Positions 12,086 to 23,298 are shown, counted from the stretch's first letter. The stretch is DNA of 64,000 bases from Gordionus sp. m RMFG-2023 (GCF_954871325.1 NC_088775.1:76361561-76425560), one strand, 5' to 3'. The notes: generated by a model not told the origin, from the sequence alone. Translations and numbers: made by a program.

Positions 12086-13903
12086 ATGAATTTAATTAGT
12101 TCAATACAAGATAAACTTTGTAAAAAAATAATTTGCTATATATTTAATTATAAATCACATATGCATACTCTTGTTTTAAAGAGACCATTAAGTGGTTTGA
12201 AAAGAAAGGAAATAGGCAATGAATTAGAAAAAGAATTTGCCTCTAATTGGCGGGTTGAAAAGGCCAACCAATCTATGGAATTTGGCCAGGTAGAACCATC
12301 TACACTTTATTCTTTAAATGTTTTAAGAAAGTGTAAGCAAACTTTTAAAAATAATAATGATTTTGATCTGAAAATGGATGATAGTATTAATACACTATTA
12401 ATTTAAAAAAATACCGAACCCTATATTTCAACCATTATTAATATAGGATCTGATAAATTTTATATGCATTATTGGTTGCCAGATCAAATGTGTATATATA
12501 ATAAATATTGGCAGAATACTGATGTATCGATACTTCAAATTGATGCTACAGGCTCCCTGGTTACAAAAATCAATAGGCCGTATAATCAAAAATCAGGCCA
12601 TATTTTTTTATATGCGGGAGTAATCGGAATAAAATTAAAATGTGGTCAAATACCTGTTGTGCAAATGCTCTCTGAGGCCCACGATATTAATCACATTTCA
12701 CTTTGGTTAAATGTATGGATACAAAGTGGTGCAAAAATCCCCAAAATAGTTGTAACCGATCATTCTTTAACTTTACTAGGCGGCGTAGCTAGATCTTTAG
12801 CAAATTTTATAGATCTGAAGGCTTATATTGAATATTCATTTAATATAGTAATGGGACAAAAATTAAACATGCCCAAGATTCATATTAGAGTTGATTATGC
12901 CCACTGTATTAAATTAATAAGCAGATGGCAGGGTTTATATAAAAAACCCCGTTTGTTTAGAGTTTTATTTACGCACAATGGCTATGTTAATTAAATGTGG
13001 CTTGCAACAGGCAGAAATGATAATTGAGTCTTTATAATCACATGCACTAGCGAATTTAGCGGGACTGAAATATGTCCCGATAATTGTTGGAATGCTAAAA
13101 AATACCTAAAACTTATTATATCTGGACTTGAGAAAATTGAAACAGATATTTATGATGAAGTCGATGATATTGAGACAATTAATTTAAATATAACCAGTAA
13201 TCTCTATCATTGGATAGAAAATTTGAAAAATAGGGCCAAATCTAAGTGTGGAATATTTGTTAAAGAAGAAAACTATTTTTATTGCCCAGATATAATGATA
13301 CATTTATGCAATTTTTTGAGGACATATCCCTTATGGTCTAACATTATGCAAGCACATTATAAATATGGGCAACCTACTGCCTCTACGACTAATGTTGAAA
13401 GTTATTTCAACAACTTAAAAAATAGAACCTTAAAATCTGAAACATTACCATTACGTTTGGATAAGTTTTTAGAAATAAAAGGTATGATTACACTAGCGGA
13501 AGCTGCTAGAATTACAAATTTAATTAAAGAAGAAAATAGTGATTTAGATATCGTACAACAATCAGAATTTAAAATTAACGAGTTAATTAAGGAGGAAAAG
13601 ATTGAAAAAATAGATATCAAATCACAAGAGACCTCTGATTTGAAAATGCAGAAATTTAAAATTAATGAAGTTTTGATTGACGATGAAGATTCAATTAATG
13701 AAAATCTAATACTTGAAAACTGGAAAGGGTTGGCGGATAAGCCTGTAGCAAGAAAAAAACGTTCCTATTATGGGGCTCACTGTCCTGAAATTTTGCACTT
13801 AATAGAAGGCAAAAAAATTAAATTGAGATTATTAAAAAATGGAAATCTTTTTACAATGGCACATCCTTTAAAAATTTGGGACAAAACAGTTTTTAATAGG
13901 TAA
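12086..13903 (+). pseudogene. Mutator/NOF-like DDE transposase (degenerate)
   Basis: Reading mainly in one frame, the pieces 12086-12406, 12464-12994 and about 13060-13903 make up a transposase of the type found as uncharacterised proteins in many insect and cnidarian genomes. The probable catalytic residues are Asp in QIDATGS (codon at 12542), Asp in VVTDHSLTLLGG (12758) and Glu in TTNVESYFNNLKN (13397). A conserved RVDYAHCIKLISRW block sits between the second and third. The N-terminal part has a DNA-binding-like basic stretch (LKRPLSGLKRKEIG). In-frame stops at about 12404 and 12992 and a frame change near 12980-13050 break the gene. The DDE reading and superfamily come from pattern recognition; another related DDE family is possible. 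Confidence 0.7.
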
Positions 13904-14632
13904 TACATGTGCTATTGATGCATTTTCTCAAGGGGTGGTGGTGGCCTGCTGCGATAGCAAATTTTATTTCTCATATTTTGATAAAATAATAAATAACGCT
14001 TTTCAGCATTTTATTAAATATTTAATATCACATGGAATTAATAAAACAACATATATAATGAGAGCTGAATTAGCGATGACAATGTTCCCCAAGATTTCAG
14101 TTACTAATACTAATGATTTATATCGTTTGTCATGTGAGGCAACTATTTTTTATGTGATCGACAAATGTTTTAAAAATATATATAGTATGACGGATAAATT
14201 TAAATGCACTAAAATGGCTTATATATACCAATTAATATAAACATTATAAATACAACAGGTATCCAAAACTTGGCAGCTGCAATTGAAGACACCTTGCCTG
14301 CCCAATCCTTTTGTAAATCTTGCAAGAATTTGAACCTTGTGCATGAGTACGAATTTCATGAACAAATCATTATTGAAACAACAGGATGTGAAATGTTTAA
14401 ATTAAATGATTTCCCGATATTTATAAATCTGGATGTTAAAACATATTTTTTAAGAGCAGCAATTATTTTTATACCACCTGCTGTGTCCACAGGGATAGGA
14501 CATTATATATGTTATTCAAAACGAATAGATGGAACTTGGGAAGTTTATAATGACCTTTTAAAATCCATGGTATGCAAAAGAAATGACATCCAAGAAGATG
14601 TGATATGTCATGCCTTATTATATACAATATAA
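13899..14632 (+). pseudogene. USP-like cysteine peptidase domain attached to transposase
   Basis: Directly after the transposase and shifted by one frame, the sequence reads GNTCAIDAFSQ (13899-13931), matching the cysteine box of ubiquitin-specific proteases, whose hallmark is GNTC with Cys as nucleophile. After a further frame change, 14225-14632 contains a CxxC pair (FCKSCKN) and then GIGHYICYSKRIDGTWEVY (about 14487-14545), which matches the histidine box of the same enzymes, with His as the base. Spacing of roughly 200 residues is shorter than in host USPs. The predicted role is cleavage of ubiquitin or a ubiquitin-like peptide, perhaps as the C-terminal part of one transposase polyprotein. 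The two frame changes imply it is inactive unless introns have been missed. Confidence 0.6.
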
Positions 14633-14654
14633 AGAAAGAAAATTTTCGAAAAAG

Positions 14655-15330
14655 GATTAAAATATATGATGAGTGAATCAGACATGTATTTTTATATTGA
14701 TTAGCTATGGTTCATCAATTTAATATAAAATGAATGTATCGGAAATGTATTTTTACATTGATTCGCTATGATTCATGAATTTAATTAAAAATTTGATGAG
14801 TGAATCGGAAATGTATCTTATTTTTGATTAGATATGATCAATGAAAATTTGATAAATGTGTCGGAAATGTATCTTATATTTGATACGATATGATTACGAA
14901 AATTTAATAAATTTTTATGAATGTATCGGAAATGTATTTTTACATTGATTCGCTATGATTCATCAATTTAATTAAAAATTTGATGAGTGAATCGGAAATG
15001 TATCTTATTTTTGATACGATATATTACTGAAAATTTAATAAAATTTGATGAATGTGTCGGAAATGTATCTTATATTTGATACGATATGATTACTGAATTT
15101 TTAAATAAATTTGATGAATGTATCGGAAATGTATTTTTACATTGATTCGCTATGATTCATCAATTTAATTAAAAATTTGATGAGTGAATCGGAAATGTAT
15201 CTTATTTTTGATACGATATGATCACTGAAAATTTAATAATATTTGAGTAATGTATCAGAAATGTATATTTACATTGATTCGCTATGAATACTCCATCTAA
15301 TTAAAAATTTGATGTGTGAATCTGCAATGT
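14655..15330 (+). repeat. Tandem repeat, ~60-bp units
   Basis: About ten imperfect units of roughly 60-65 bp, each with the core TCGGAAATGTATnTTnnnTTGATnCG followed by CTATGATTnATC and an AAAATTTGATGA spacer. Two unit types alternate (TTTTTACATTGATTCG and CTTATTTTTGATACG). The array follows the peptidase-like region immediately and lies inside the right inverted end of the element, so it probably belongs to its 3' non-coding part. Confidence 0.85.
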
Positions 15331-15674
15331 GCCAATGTTTTATTGCGCTTCTAAGTGATTTGACAATTATAAACTCCAAGGAGACCCAATGTGCCTACAA
15401 ATGTGAGTTGCTTGAAAATATAACCATCAATTCGTAAAGTATAAAATATTAATTTTTTTTAAAGTTCTGTTTTCATACCTTTGTCCCTTTTTTTTATTTC
15501 TTCCTTTTTTTAGTCAATCTTATTTTCCCCTCTCTCCCTTAAATTCTAACTCCCACCATCACGGGGTGGGAGTGAATATGATTAGTTAATGGGGTAAATA
15601 AGGTAGGTATTAAAAACACTCATCTTACTATAATAACTTATTTTGGCTTTAAATAATAAATAAAAAGGTAAAAA

Positions 15675-16270
15675 AATTTAGGCGAAAATTCAATGCGCCC
15701 GTCTTTCTTGACGGTAGTACTGTTATAATTAGTTATCATAGTACAAATAAAAATAAAGTATAACCATTAATATTCTTCAACATTTCATTACATAGCCTTT
15801 ACAATTAAGCCCTTGACACTTCCTATGCAAAAATATATTTAAATTAAATCCATATTCTGATAGAGTTTTGAAAGAATTTAATTTGTCGTAAAAGTTCAAT
15901 GTTGTACTGGAATTATTAAATTAGAAAATATAGGATATTTTTACCGATTTTATATATTATAGGGTATTTGCTGAAGTTTCCTAATCCTATACAATAAGGT
16001 ATATTTTAAAATATCAAATGAATAATATATATGCTTTTAAGGTTGAAGAATGTTTTTATCTTGGGAGGAGCTTATCAAATCAAATGATTTTACACGACCC
16101 CTAAATAAATTATGGAATTTGTGACAACAGAAATTGTGAATTGAAAATTATCCTATACAATTCAAATAAAATTATATTGCATTAAAAAATTAAATATTTA
16201 TAATTATGCCATAAAGGTGTTTTAAACTATATTCCTATTATATTCGTATTTGTTATATAGAATGTTTTAT
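15675..16270. other. Unique spacer inside foldback element
   Basis: AT-rich sequence without a recognisable gene or repeat. It separates the inner inverted repeat from the fossil reading frame that abuts the right foldback arm. Confidence 0.3.
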
Positions 16271-16590
16271 TGATTATATGCTTATTCGTTGAAAATTATA
16301 ACATACATTTTTTATAATTTTTTCCTTCTTTATTCTTCCATCAATATTGTAGCTATAATATTCGAATAAATCTATAACACTCTTATTCCACAATCTATTT
16401 ATATTATCGAGTAACAGTTTTCCAATAATAAGATATAACGCTTGAGGATTATATTTTCGACCACTAAGTGTAGTTGGACTTGCATTTTTATTAATAACTT
16501 TTTTTGATAATTTTTAGAGAAGAGTTTGAATACATGTTGATATCTATCTATAGAAACATAATCAATTTGATATATTCTTTTCTTAAGATT
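16271..16590 (-). pseudogene. Unrecognised fossil reading frame beside right foldback arm
   Basis: On the - strand, two overlapping frames together read like about 100 residues of one protein. The first contains KKRIYQIDYVSIDRYQHVF and the second SGRKYNPQALYLIIGKLLL followed by NRLWNKSVIDLFEYYS, ending at a stop near 16272. A single frame change near 16470 separates them. I do not recognise the family. Its position between the arm and the inner transposon suggests a gene of the foldback element itself. Confidence 0.35.
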
Positions 16591-16613
16591 CTAGAGATGT
16601 GTCAGAATATTTG

Positions 16614-17959
16614 AAGTATTGATATGGCACTGCTATATTGAATCATGTTAACTGAATTCCTGCATAATTATATTATGAATAATGAGATCTAAATATAACT
16701 GAAATTTTTGATAAAAATATTAAAATTTTTTCGAATAAAATAAAAATTTGTAAAAGGAACAATTTGTATTTTGTTTATTTTGATAATAACTATTTATTCT
16801 TAAATTCAGCTACAAAACTGATTGAAGCACTAACCTCTACTAACGAAGCATTAAAGAATGATATAAGTTTCATCGTTAGTGCTTTCATAATTTTCTAGCC
16901 GAAATTTGACCTCTAAAAATTATTTTAGCGTGTTACAATTTTTTCATAACGGTTAACAAAATAAATTACGGAATATAAATATACTAATTAAGCACTAAAT
17001 AATGGCGAAAACCGGATGTTTAGTACTATTATAGTTTTTGTTTTGGCACGTCGCCATTATTTGTTTTTTTCGCAAATAACTTTTTATTCTTAAATTCGGC
17101 TACAAAACTGATTGAAGCACTAACCTCTACTAACGAAGCACTAAAGAATGATATATGTTTCATCGTAAGTGCTTCCAAAAGTTCGGCCAACTTCACGCCT
17201 AAATCGTGACGTCTTAGTTTTTATTTAGCTTATAACTTTTTTTTTATAAGGCGGTTAAGTAAATTAATAACGGAATTTAAATACACTAATTAAGCACTAA
17301 ATAATGGCGAAAACCGGATGTTTAGAACTCTTATAGTTTTTGTTTTGGCACGTCGCCATTATTTGTTTATTTTTGTTTTTTTCGTGAATAACTTTTTATT
17401 CTTGTATTCGGCTACGGAACTGAGTGAAGCACTGACCTCTACTAACGAAGCACTAAAGAATGATATAAGTTTCATCGTTAGTGCTTCCAAAAGTTCGGCC
17501 AACTTCACGCTTAAATCGTGACGTCATAATTTTTATTTAGCTAATAACTTTTTTTCCATATGGCGGTTAACTAAATTAATAATGGAATTTAAATACATTA
17601 ATTAAGCACTAAATAATGGCGAAAACCGGATGTTAAGTACTATTCTAGTTTTCGTTTTGGCACGTCGCCAATATTTGTTTATTTTTGTTTTTTTCGTGAA
17701 TAACTTTTTATTCATAAATTCGGCTACAAAATGGATTGAAGCACTAACCTCTACTAACGAAGCACTAAAGAATGATATAAGTTTCATCGTTTGTGCTTCC
17801 AATCGACTTTTAAGCGTGAAGTTGGCACAAATTTTTATTTTTGCCTATAACTTTTTTCCCTTAAATTCGGCTACTATACGGATTGAAGCACTAACGAAGC
17901 ACTAAAAAATGACATATGATTCATCGTTAGTGCTTCCAATCGTTCGGCCAACTTCACGG
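16614..17959 (-). repeat. Right foldback arm
   Basis: Inverse counterpart of the left arm. It contains the same modules in reverse order, four complete blocks against about six to eight on the left, and ends with the 35-bp inverse of the left terminus (CGTTCGGCCAACTTCACGG). The difference in block number between arms suggests unequal loss or gain of repeats after insertion. Confidence 0.85.
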
Positions 17960-18792
17960 ACCTAAGTAACTTGTATCTTATTGAAATTTTTCTAAAGTAT
18001 CTAGTATCTTAAATAGAAAATTTTATAAAGTATCTGTATCCGAATACAATTTTCTGAAAATTTGCCCAACCTTGCATATATATATATATAATGATTTAGA
18101 ATTCTCAGAGACCTGCAGGCCCGACCCTAAGCCCGGCCCGTATTTTACATTTTTTAATATACCCGAGCCGGGCCTGGCCTAAAAAAATTTTTTTTAAACA
18201 TATCTGGGCCGGGCCTACAAAAATTTTTTTAAAATATATCCGGACCGGGCTGGGCTTAAGATTATTAAACCCGGGCGTGGCCTTACTATTTTTTATAAAA
18301 ATTTTTACATTATGAGTTAATGGTTATAAGATTATATTATATTATAGTTATGATTAATATAATATTGGGTGATGGTTAACACTACCTAACACCCACAGAT
18401 CGATCTAATTATTAATTTCCTGCAAATTTATTTAAAGTATTAATATATTTTTTCATAATTCATATCTAAATTTTTACAACATATTTTACCAAAACAATCA
18501 AATAAAGGAATATCTTAAATAAGCCCCAATATTCAAGTATTATTAATATATTTTTTTATAATTCATATCTAAATTTTTAGAATATATTTTTCCAAAACAA
18601 TCAAATAAAGGAATATCACTTCTTAAAGTTTGTAATACCTTTCAAAGTGAAAAAGGAGAAATAAAATTGATTTTACTTAATATAAAGCATTTTTTAATTG
18701 GAAATTTGTTTTACACAAGTATCATTTTATTTCTCTTTTTCTCTGTCCCAAATTCAAGCAATTACGTATATAGTCAGGGACAGATCGCAAGA

Positions 18793-19186
18793 TGACGGAA
18801 AACTATATAAAAGATTATATTAAATTACAAGAGGCTCAGGAAATAAATGAAATACCATCGACCAGTCAAATTACGACTGTTGTTAAACAAACTGAATCGT
18901 TTTATGACAAATGGGGCGATGGTAATTCTGGTATATGTCAATACCCGATGATGAATATTATAATTACATAAATAAAAAAATAGATGAAACATTTAAGGTG
19001 GAAAATTTGTTAGAGTGGTGGGCGGCTCATCAAAGCGAATTTCCAATTTTAGCAAAATTGGCAATTCCTGCTTCAAGTGCAAGCTGTGAGCGGAATTTTT
19101 CCACTACGAGAATTCTTGAAGAAAGAAGAAGTAATCTTCAACCTAAAAGGGTAGATATGCTTCTCTTTCTTCATGATAATTTGTGA
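18793..19186 (+). pseudogene. hAT transposase C-terminal fragment
   Basis: A short segment from 18793 (TENYIKDYIKLQEAQE) leads, after a frame change near 18940, into the hAT C-terminal dimerisation domain. The domain contains LLEWWAAHQSEFPILAKLA, the hallmark IPASSASCERNFST and the closing LQPKRVDMLLFLHDNL, followed by a stop at 19184. The DDE core and zinc finger are missing, so this copy depended on another for movement. Confidence 0.85.
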
Positions 19187-19399
19187 ATTTTTAATATCTT
19201 TCTTGAGTATAGGGTTTCGTCAATCATGCTGGTTTTTTACTTTGCAAACTGTCAAATATTTATTGCATTTATTATATTAACCTTGAGTCATGAAAGTTTT
19301 TAATCCAACATTTTTCATTATTTTTTTTTACAATATTTTATAATACAATTATCTTATTTTGTTAAAAATTTATATTATAAAATAAATTATATTAATATT

Positions 19400-19745
19400 G
19401 TGCAATTAGATTATATTTTCAAAATACTATTGATTATACATGCATTTTTTTAAATAGCGATTTATTTTTATTTTATAAATTAAATAGTAAATTATATACA
19501 ATATATTATATTCTCAAAATATTTTCCATTTTTATAAATTAAATATTAGTTTTATTATTTTTAAATGCAATTTAAAATATAGTATATGCTCAAAATATTA
19601 TTACCATTTTTATGAATATTAGTTTTATTTTTATAAATGCAATATAAAATATAGTATATGCTCAAAATATCCATTTTTATAAATAACTGTTTTATAATTT
19701 TTATAAATTCAATATAATATTCTCAAAATATTAGCTTTTTACATG
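19400..19745 (+). repeat. Imperfect AT-rich tandem repeat
   Basis: Four to five imperfect units of about 70-80 bp containing ATAnTATATGCTCAAAATATT and TTTTTATAAATnnnAGTTTTATT, in the 3' non-coding part of the deleted hAT element. Confidence 0.6.
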
Positions 19746-20048
19746 TATTTTTTAAATAATAAGCGATAATACTCGCTGAAAAATATGGTAAAATACCTCA
19801 TAGGTGAATTGTTGTATATACCATTAGAATATAATTTTAAAAAATTCCTAGCCGGGCCTGAAATTTTTAAATCCGGGCCGGGCCGTAAAAATTTTTTTTA
19901 AAAAATATCCGGGCCGGGCCTTAAATTTTTAAATCCAGGCCGGGCCGGGCTGTAAAAATTTTTTTTAAAAATATCCGGGCCGGGCCTAAAAAATTTAAAA
20001 CCGGGCTGGGCCGTGCAAATGGTACCTCTGCAGGTCTCTGAGAATTTT

Positions 20049-21860
20049 ATAATAAAAAAGATATATATATTATTTTTTGATAATTTAAAAGAAATAAAGA
20101 TTTAGTTTATTTAATAAATGAAAACTTTGTGCCTCACCTTTTCAAATAAAACAATCGTTTGATTATTATAAGTAATTTCTGAATATGTTTTGCATAGTGC
20201 TCCTTATGCTTTTAACAATTCTGTGTCGAATTGTTGTAGAAAATTTATTATTATTTCCTAAGAAAGTATGATTATGTATATTATTTTTAACAAAAAATAT
20301 ATAAAATATACTTAATGTCAAAATAAATTTTATTTAGGTAATTTATTTTAATTTTTATAAATAAATAATTACATAATTACTAACCTATTAAATTTAACAT
20401 TAATTAATAAATAAACTAGTAATAAATAATACTATGATATGAGTTATATTATACATGTTCAAAAACATAAGGTTATATAATTTATAATCTATAAGATTTT
20501 TCAGCCTGATTCACAAAAAAGGCTAAAAAAATAATAACTATTGTTCAGTTGCTTACATCTATAATGTATATAATTAATTTAGTAATTATTAATATATTAA
20601 AAAATATATACATAACATTAATATTGTATAAATTAAGGCTTCGGTCCACAATTGATATATTGATAAGTGGGTAGTGATATTTGTTCTTCGTGTCTAACAA
20701 GATAATTAAATACAACAGTCGTTTGAAACTCAACGAAAAGCGCGTGAAACCACGAGGAATTGAATGAGCAAAATGTACTAAAAAAGTTTTAAAAAATCAA
20801 CAAATAAAAATTATTCGAGATTAGAGTGAACAAAGTAAAGTAGTAAAAAAAGGTATTTTTATCAAAAATTAAATTGTTTTCAAAAGATAAAGATGGATTA
20901 CTAACTTTTGAAAAAAGGATTAGAAATAAGGTTATAAACGAATAATTAGATCGAATAATGAAAAAAATTATTCACGAATAATTTCATAAAAATACGATTT
21001 TTGTTGAGTTTACCAAGGTTCATAAATGTATGGCCTGGCCCATAATAATTTTTTATGCAAGAAAATAAATAATTATCCTAATTCTAGGTTTAACCGGCCA
21101 AGTCTGAAAAAACTTTTTAGTCGGCCAGCGGGATTTTGGACTGGCATATCTGTCGACCTTATTCTTGACATGCCTTTTTAGGTTGTTAATTTTTTAAGTT
21201 CTAAATGTTCTATGAAAATTCACATCCAGAATCCAGATTTTATAAAAAAAAAATTTTTTTACGCCACTAGGCCTCCTTTGTCTTGATCGAAGGTTAGATT
21301 CATAGCGATGTCGAGGGGTTTGGATCGCCTATAAAGAAAAAAAATATTTTATTTTGGGTTATATTTTATTCTTTTATTGAAATCATTTATAATTTTTAAA
21401 TTATCTTTTAACATAAAAGCAGACTTCAAAACAATTTTAGACATATGTAGAGATGTATTCAATCTAGATTTTTGAACAGTAACGAAGTTGCAATAATTTA
21501 ATACTCCAAAAAATAAAAATGGTTAATAATTATTTAAAAAAATCATCATAAAGTTAATAAGTTCTACTAATATTTAACAAAAAAATTAACATGTCTAATA
21601 TCTCTGACACGTCGCATTCGTATTGGATATGAATTCTGAGAGACTATTTTAGTTATTTCAATATTTTGAATCACAAAAAAACATTCGACAATATTAAAAA
21701 CTTATAATTTAAATTATAATTGATTATGGATTTTAAGATTAGGCAATTTTTATAAACCAATCTGGTTAGTAGGAATATCCCCTACATTTCTAGATACATG
21801 CATATTTGGCAGACATAAAGGGTTGTTAATTATTTAATTTTTAGGGGTACACTAATTTAA
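20049..21860. other. AT-rich stretch without a supported gene
   Basis: No gene could be supported. A GC-richer patch at about 21250-21330 reads on the - strand as a short frame with RRSKPLDIAMNLTFDQDKGG; it is too short to call and may be an exon or transposon debris. A second patch near 21080-21170 has GGCCAG-type repeats typical of degraded elements. Confidence 0.3.
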
Positions 21861-21881
21861 GCACATCGAGGAACACATCTT

Positions 21882-22142
21882 ATGGTTCAAATTAAATCTG
21901 TGCTGATTATAATGCGTCCAGATTATCAACAGCGGATATTCAATAAATTATCTAATATATTTGATTATTTACCTAGAAGGAACCCTGAAGCTTGTAAGAT
22001 TATACGAGGTTTTCATTCTTTTGGAATCGAATATGGCGACCATAGATGCGTTTTTGATGTAAACGGGGAAAAAATTCGAATTCAAAACGTCAAAAGTATT
22101 CTTTCAAATAAAAATAATAATAAATGTCAATTACATGAATGA
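21882..22142 (+). CDS. Unrecognised open frame, 86 codons
   Basis: An open frame of 86 codons begins with MVQIKSVLIIMRPDYQQRIF and contains PRRNPEACKIIRGFHSFGIE, DHRCVFDVNGEKIRIQNVKS and an Asn/Lys-rich tail. Composition is balanced rather than low-complexity, so it looks like genuine protein sequence, now or formerly. I do not recognise the family. A hAT element inserted 47 bp after its stop. Degenerate coding-like pieces beyond that element (about 23650-23760 and 24070-24580) could be parts of the same old gene or mobile element. Confidence 0.35.
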   Translation: MVQIKSVLIIMRPDYQQRIFNKLSNIFDYLPRRNPEACKIIRGFHSFGIEYGDHRCVFDVNGEKIRIQNVKSILSNKNNNKCQLHE

Positions 22143-22449
22143 AACGAAGAAGATCGAAATTCTTTCTGATATATTGGCAAAGCTAGATATCACAATCAGA
22201 GTTGTTAGCGCGCTATTTTTTTTGGCAGCTATAGCTAATAGCGGCTACTTTGTTTGTAATTATTTAATTTTTTAGCGCTACTTTTTTTGAAATTCAAAAA
22301 ATATAATGAAGGTAGGTATAAACACGAAAATTTAAATATAATATCATAATTAATTATAATGATATCCAAATCGTTAAAAGTGATTCAGACAATGATATTA
22401 ATGAAATGGAAGATACCAGGGAAGAAAATGTTCTTAATAGCTATAATAC

Positions 22450-22594
22450 AAATTTCCCATTCCCTAGATTTGAAAAATTTATTAAAATAAATAAAAAAAC
22501 CAAAACTGGCTTCAAATTTATTTGTTTAAAATGTAAAAAAAATATTTCCTCGAATCAATCCAGTAGCTATAACCTCAAGTAACACCTAAAGGTA
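22450..22594 (+). pseudogene. BED zinc-finger remnant of hAT transposase
   Basis: Reads FPFPRFEKFIKINKKTKTGF then KFICLKCKKNISSNQSSSYN and, after one in-frame stop, HLK. This is the BED finger layout: aromatic start, CxxC pair, then Leu-x(3-4)-His. It would bind the element's ends. The final His spacing is disturbed by the stop. Confidence 0.65.
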
Positions 22595-23043
22595 AATTGT
22601 CATTTTTACATTCTAATAGTAGATTTTTACTATATTTATTTCTTATTGATTAATTGCCATCAATTTATATACAGTACAGGGAATTCAATGTATTCATTTG
22701 TTAAAATATTTTTGCTTAGTTACATCATAATTCCTGAGTTTCAAAATTTAGAATACCTACCAAATGTTTTTCCACTTTATTTTCGATAAATATTACTACA
22801 CATCTATATTAAAAACTGGATGAATAATTTGTCGTATTTAAAATGAATATAGAATATTTGGTGAGGATAATGCTGAAGATGAGATACATGATAGTCAACA
22901 TGTATTGGAAGTGGAGGAAATAGGTGATGATGCCATTGATATTAAGAGTCTCACCCTAAACAAAGATGGCCCATTTACAACCATGAAGACTTCCGCTAAT
23001 AATTATTTTAAAATAGAAGATAGTATAATAGAAAATCCACTAG

Positions 23044-23298
23044 ATGCTTTCTTTAAATCCAAAAATAATGAGTATTTTTGATAATCTATCTTATATTAAA
23101 AATATTTATATAAGATTAAATGCTCCCTTGTACTCAAGTGCTAGTGTCGAGAGATTATTTAGTAAGGCAAAACTTATACTTTCTGATCGTCGCTCTAGAC
23201 TTGGGGATGATAATATAGAATTGATTTTATTATTAAATGCAACAAATTACTATAACTATTTATTTTTATTACATAAATTTTTTTATAATCAAAACTAA
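23044..23298 (+). pseudogene. hAT transposase C-terminal dimerisation fragment
   Basis: An open frame of 84 codons contains YSSASVERLFSKAKLILSDR and RSRLGDDNIELILLLNATNY, the hallmark of the hAT dimerisation domain. It lies in the same orientation as the BED remnant and close to the right end, as expected. The N-terminal boundary is arbitrary because the core is deleted. Confidence 0.85.

Larger units (their letters stand above)
10861..15674 (+). mobile_element. Mutator/NOF-like DDE transposon core with ~110-bp inverted ends
   Basis: A 4.8 kb block bounded by an inverted repeat of about 110 bp: 10861-10974 (TTTTACCTTTTTATTTA through TATTCACTCCC) matches the inverse of about 15565-15674. It encloses a transposase-like coding region (12086-13903) followed by a ubiquitin-protease-like region (13899-14632), a 0.7 kb tandem repeat, and an open frame on the opposite strand. 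It may be the internal part of the foldback element or a separate transposon inserted between its arms; the independent inverted ends favour the latter, but this is inference. Confidence 0.7.
8422..17959. mobile_element. Foldback (FB-like) transposon with long repetitive inverted arms
   Basis: A 9.5 kb element inside the hAT. It begins CCGTGAAGTTGGCCGAACG and ends with the exact inverse. Its two arms (8422-10306 and 16614-17959) are inverted copies of each other, each built from repeated blocks containing AAGCACTAACGATGAAAC and TTAGTGCTTCGTTAGT. The blocks are themselves partly palindromic. The layout, long inverted arms of tandem repeats around a transposase gene, is that of Drosophila FB-NOF elements (Mutator superfamily); that comparison is family knowledge, and the placement here is inference. 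I found no clear target duplication at its ends. Confidence 0.8.
6424..18074 (+). mobile_element. hAT transposon enlarged by a nested foldback element
   Basis: Outer boundaries are CAGGGTTGGGCA at 6424 and TGCCCAACCTTG ending at 18074, flanked by a perfect 8-bp duplication CATATATA (6416-6423 and 18075-18082). Repeats of the type AGTATCTTGTATC occur inside both ends (6440-6590, 8380-8400, 17968-18040), which confirms that the two ends belong together. The hAT's own sequence is 6424-8421 plus 17960-18074, about 2.1 kb; the remaining 9.5 kb is an inserted foldback element. The hAT therefore predates the foldback insertion. A lone end of the same family occurs at 47892. Confidence 0.88.
18106..20040 (+). 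mobile_element. hAT transposon with GC-rich CCCGGGCC-type ends, internally deleted
   Basis: Begins CAGAGACCTGCAGGCCC and ends GGTACCTCTGCAGGTCTCTG, with flanking AGAATTCT (18098-18105) and AGAATTTT (20041-20048), a 7-of-8 target duplication. Both termini carry several copies of a GCCGGGCCT motif with A/T spacers, in sharp contrast to the AT-rich middle. Only the last part of a transposase remains (about 18793-19186). A 274-bp MITE of the same family sits at 35811-36084 and another end at about 35545-35661. It inserted 24 bp to the right of the large hAT nest. Confidence 0.9.

Noticed and set aside
13402-13620. - strand frame of 72 codons
   Set aside because: Opposite the transposase region with the catalytic Glu; no protein-like features of its own.
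20545-20733. - strand frame of 62 codons considered as a missing TMEM106 exon
   Set aside because: No match to the lumenal domain and Ile/Leu/Asn-rich text expected by chance.
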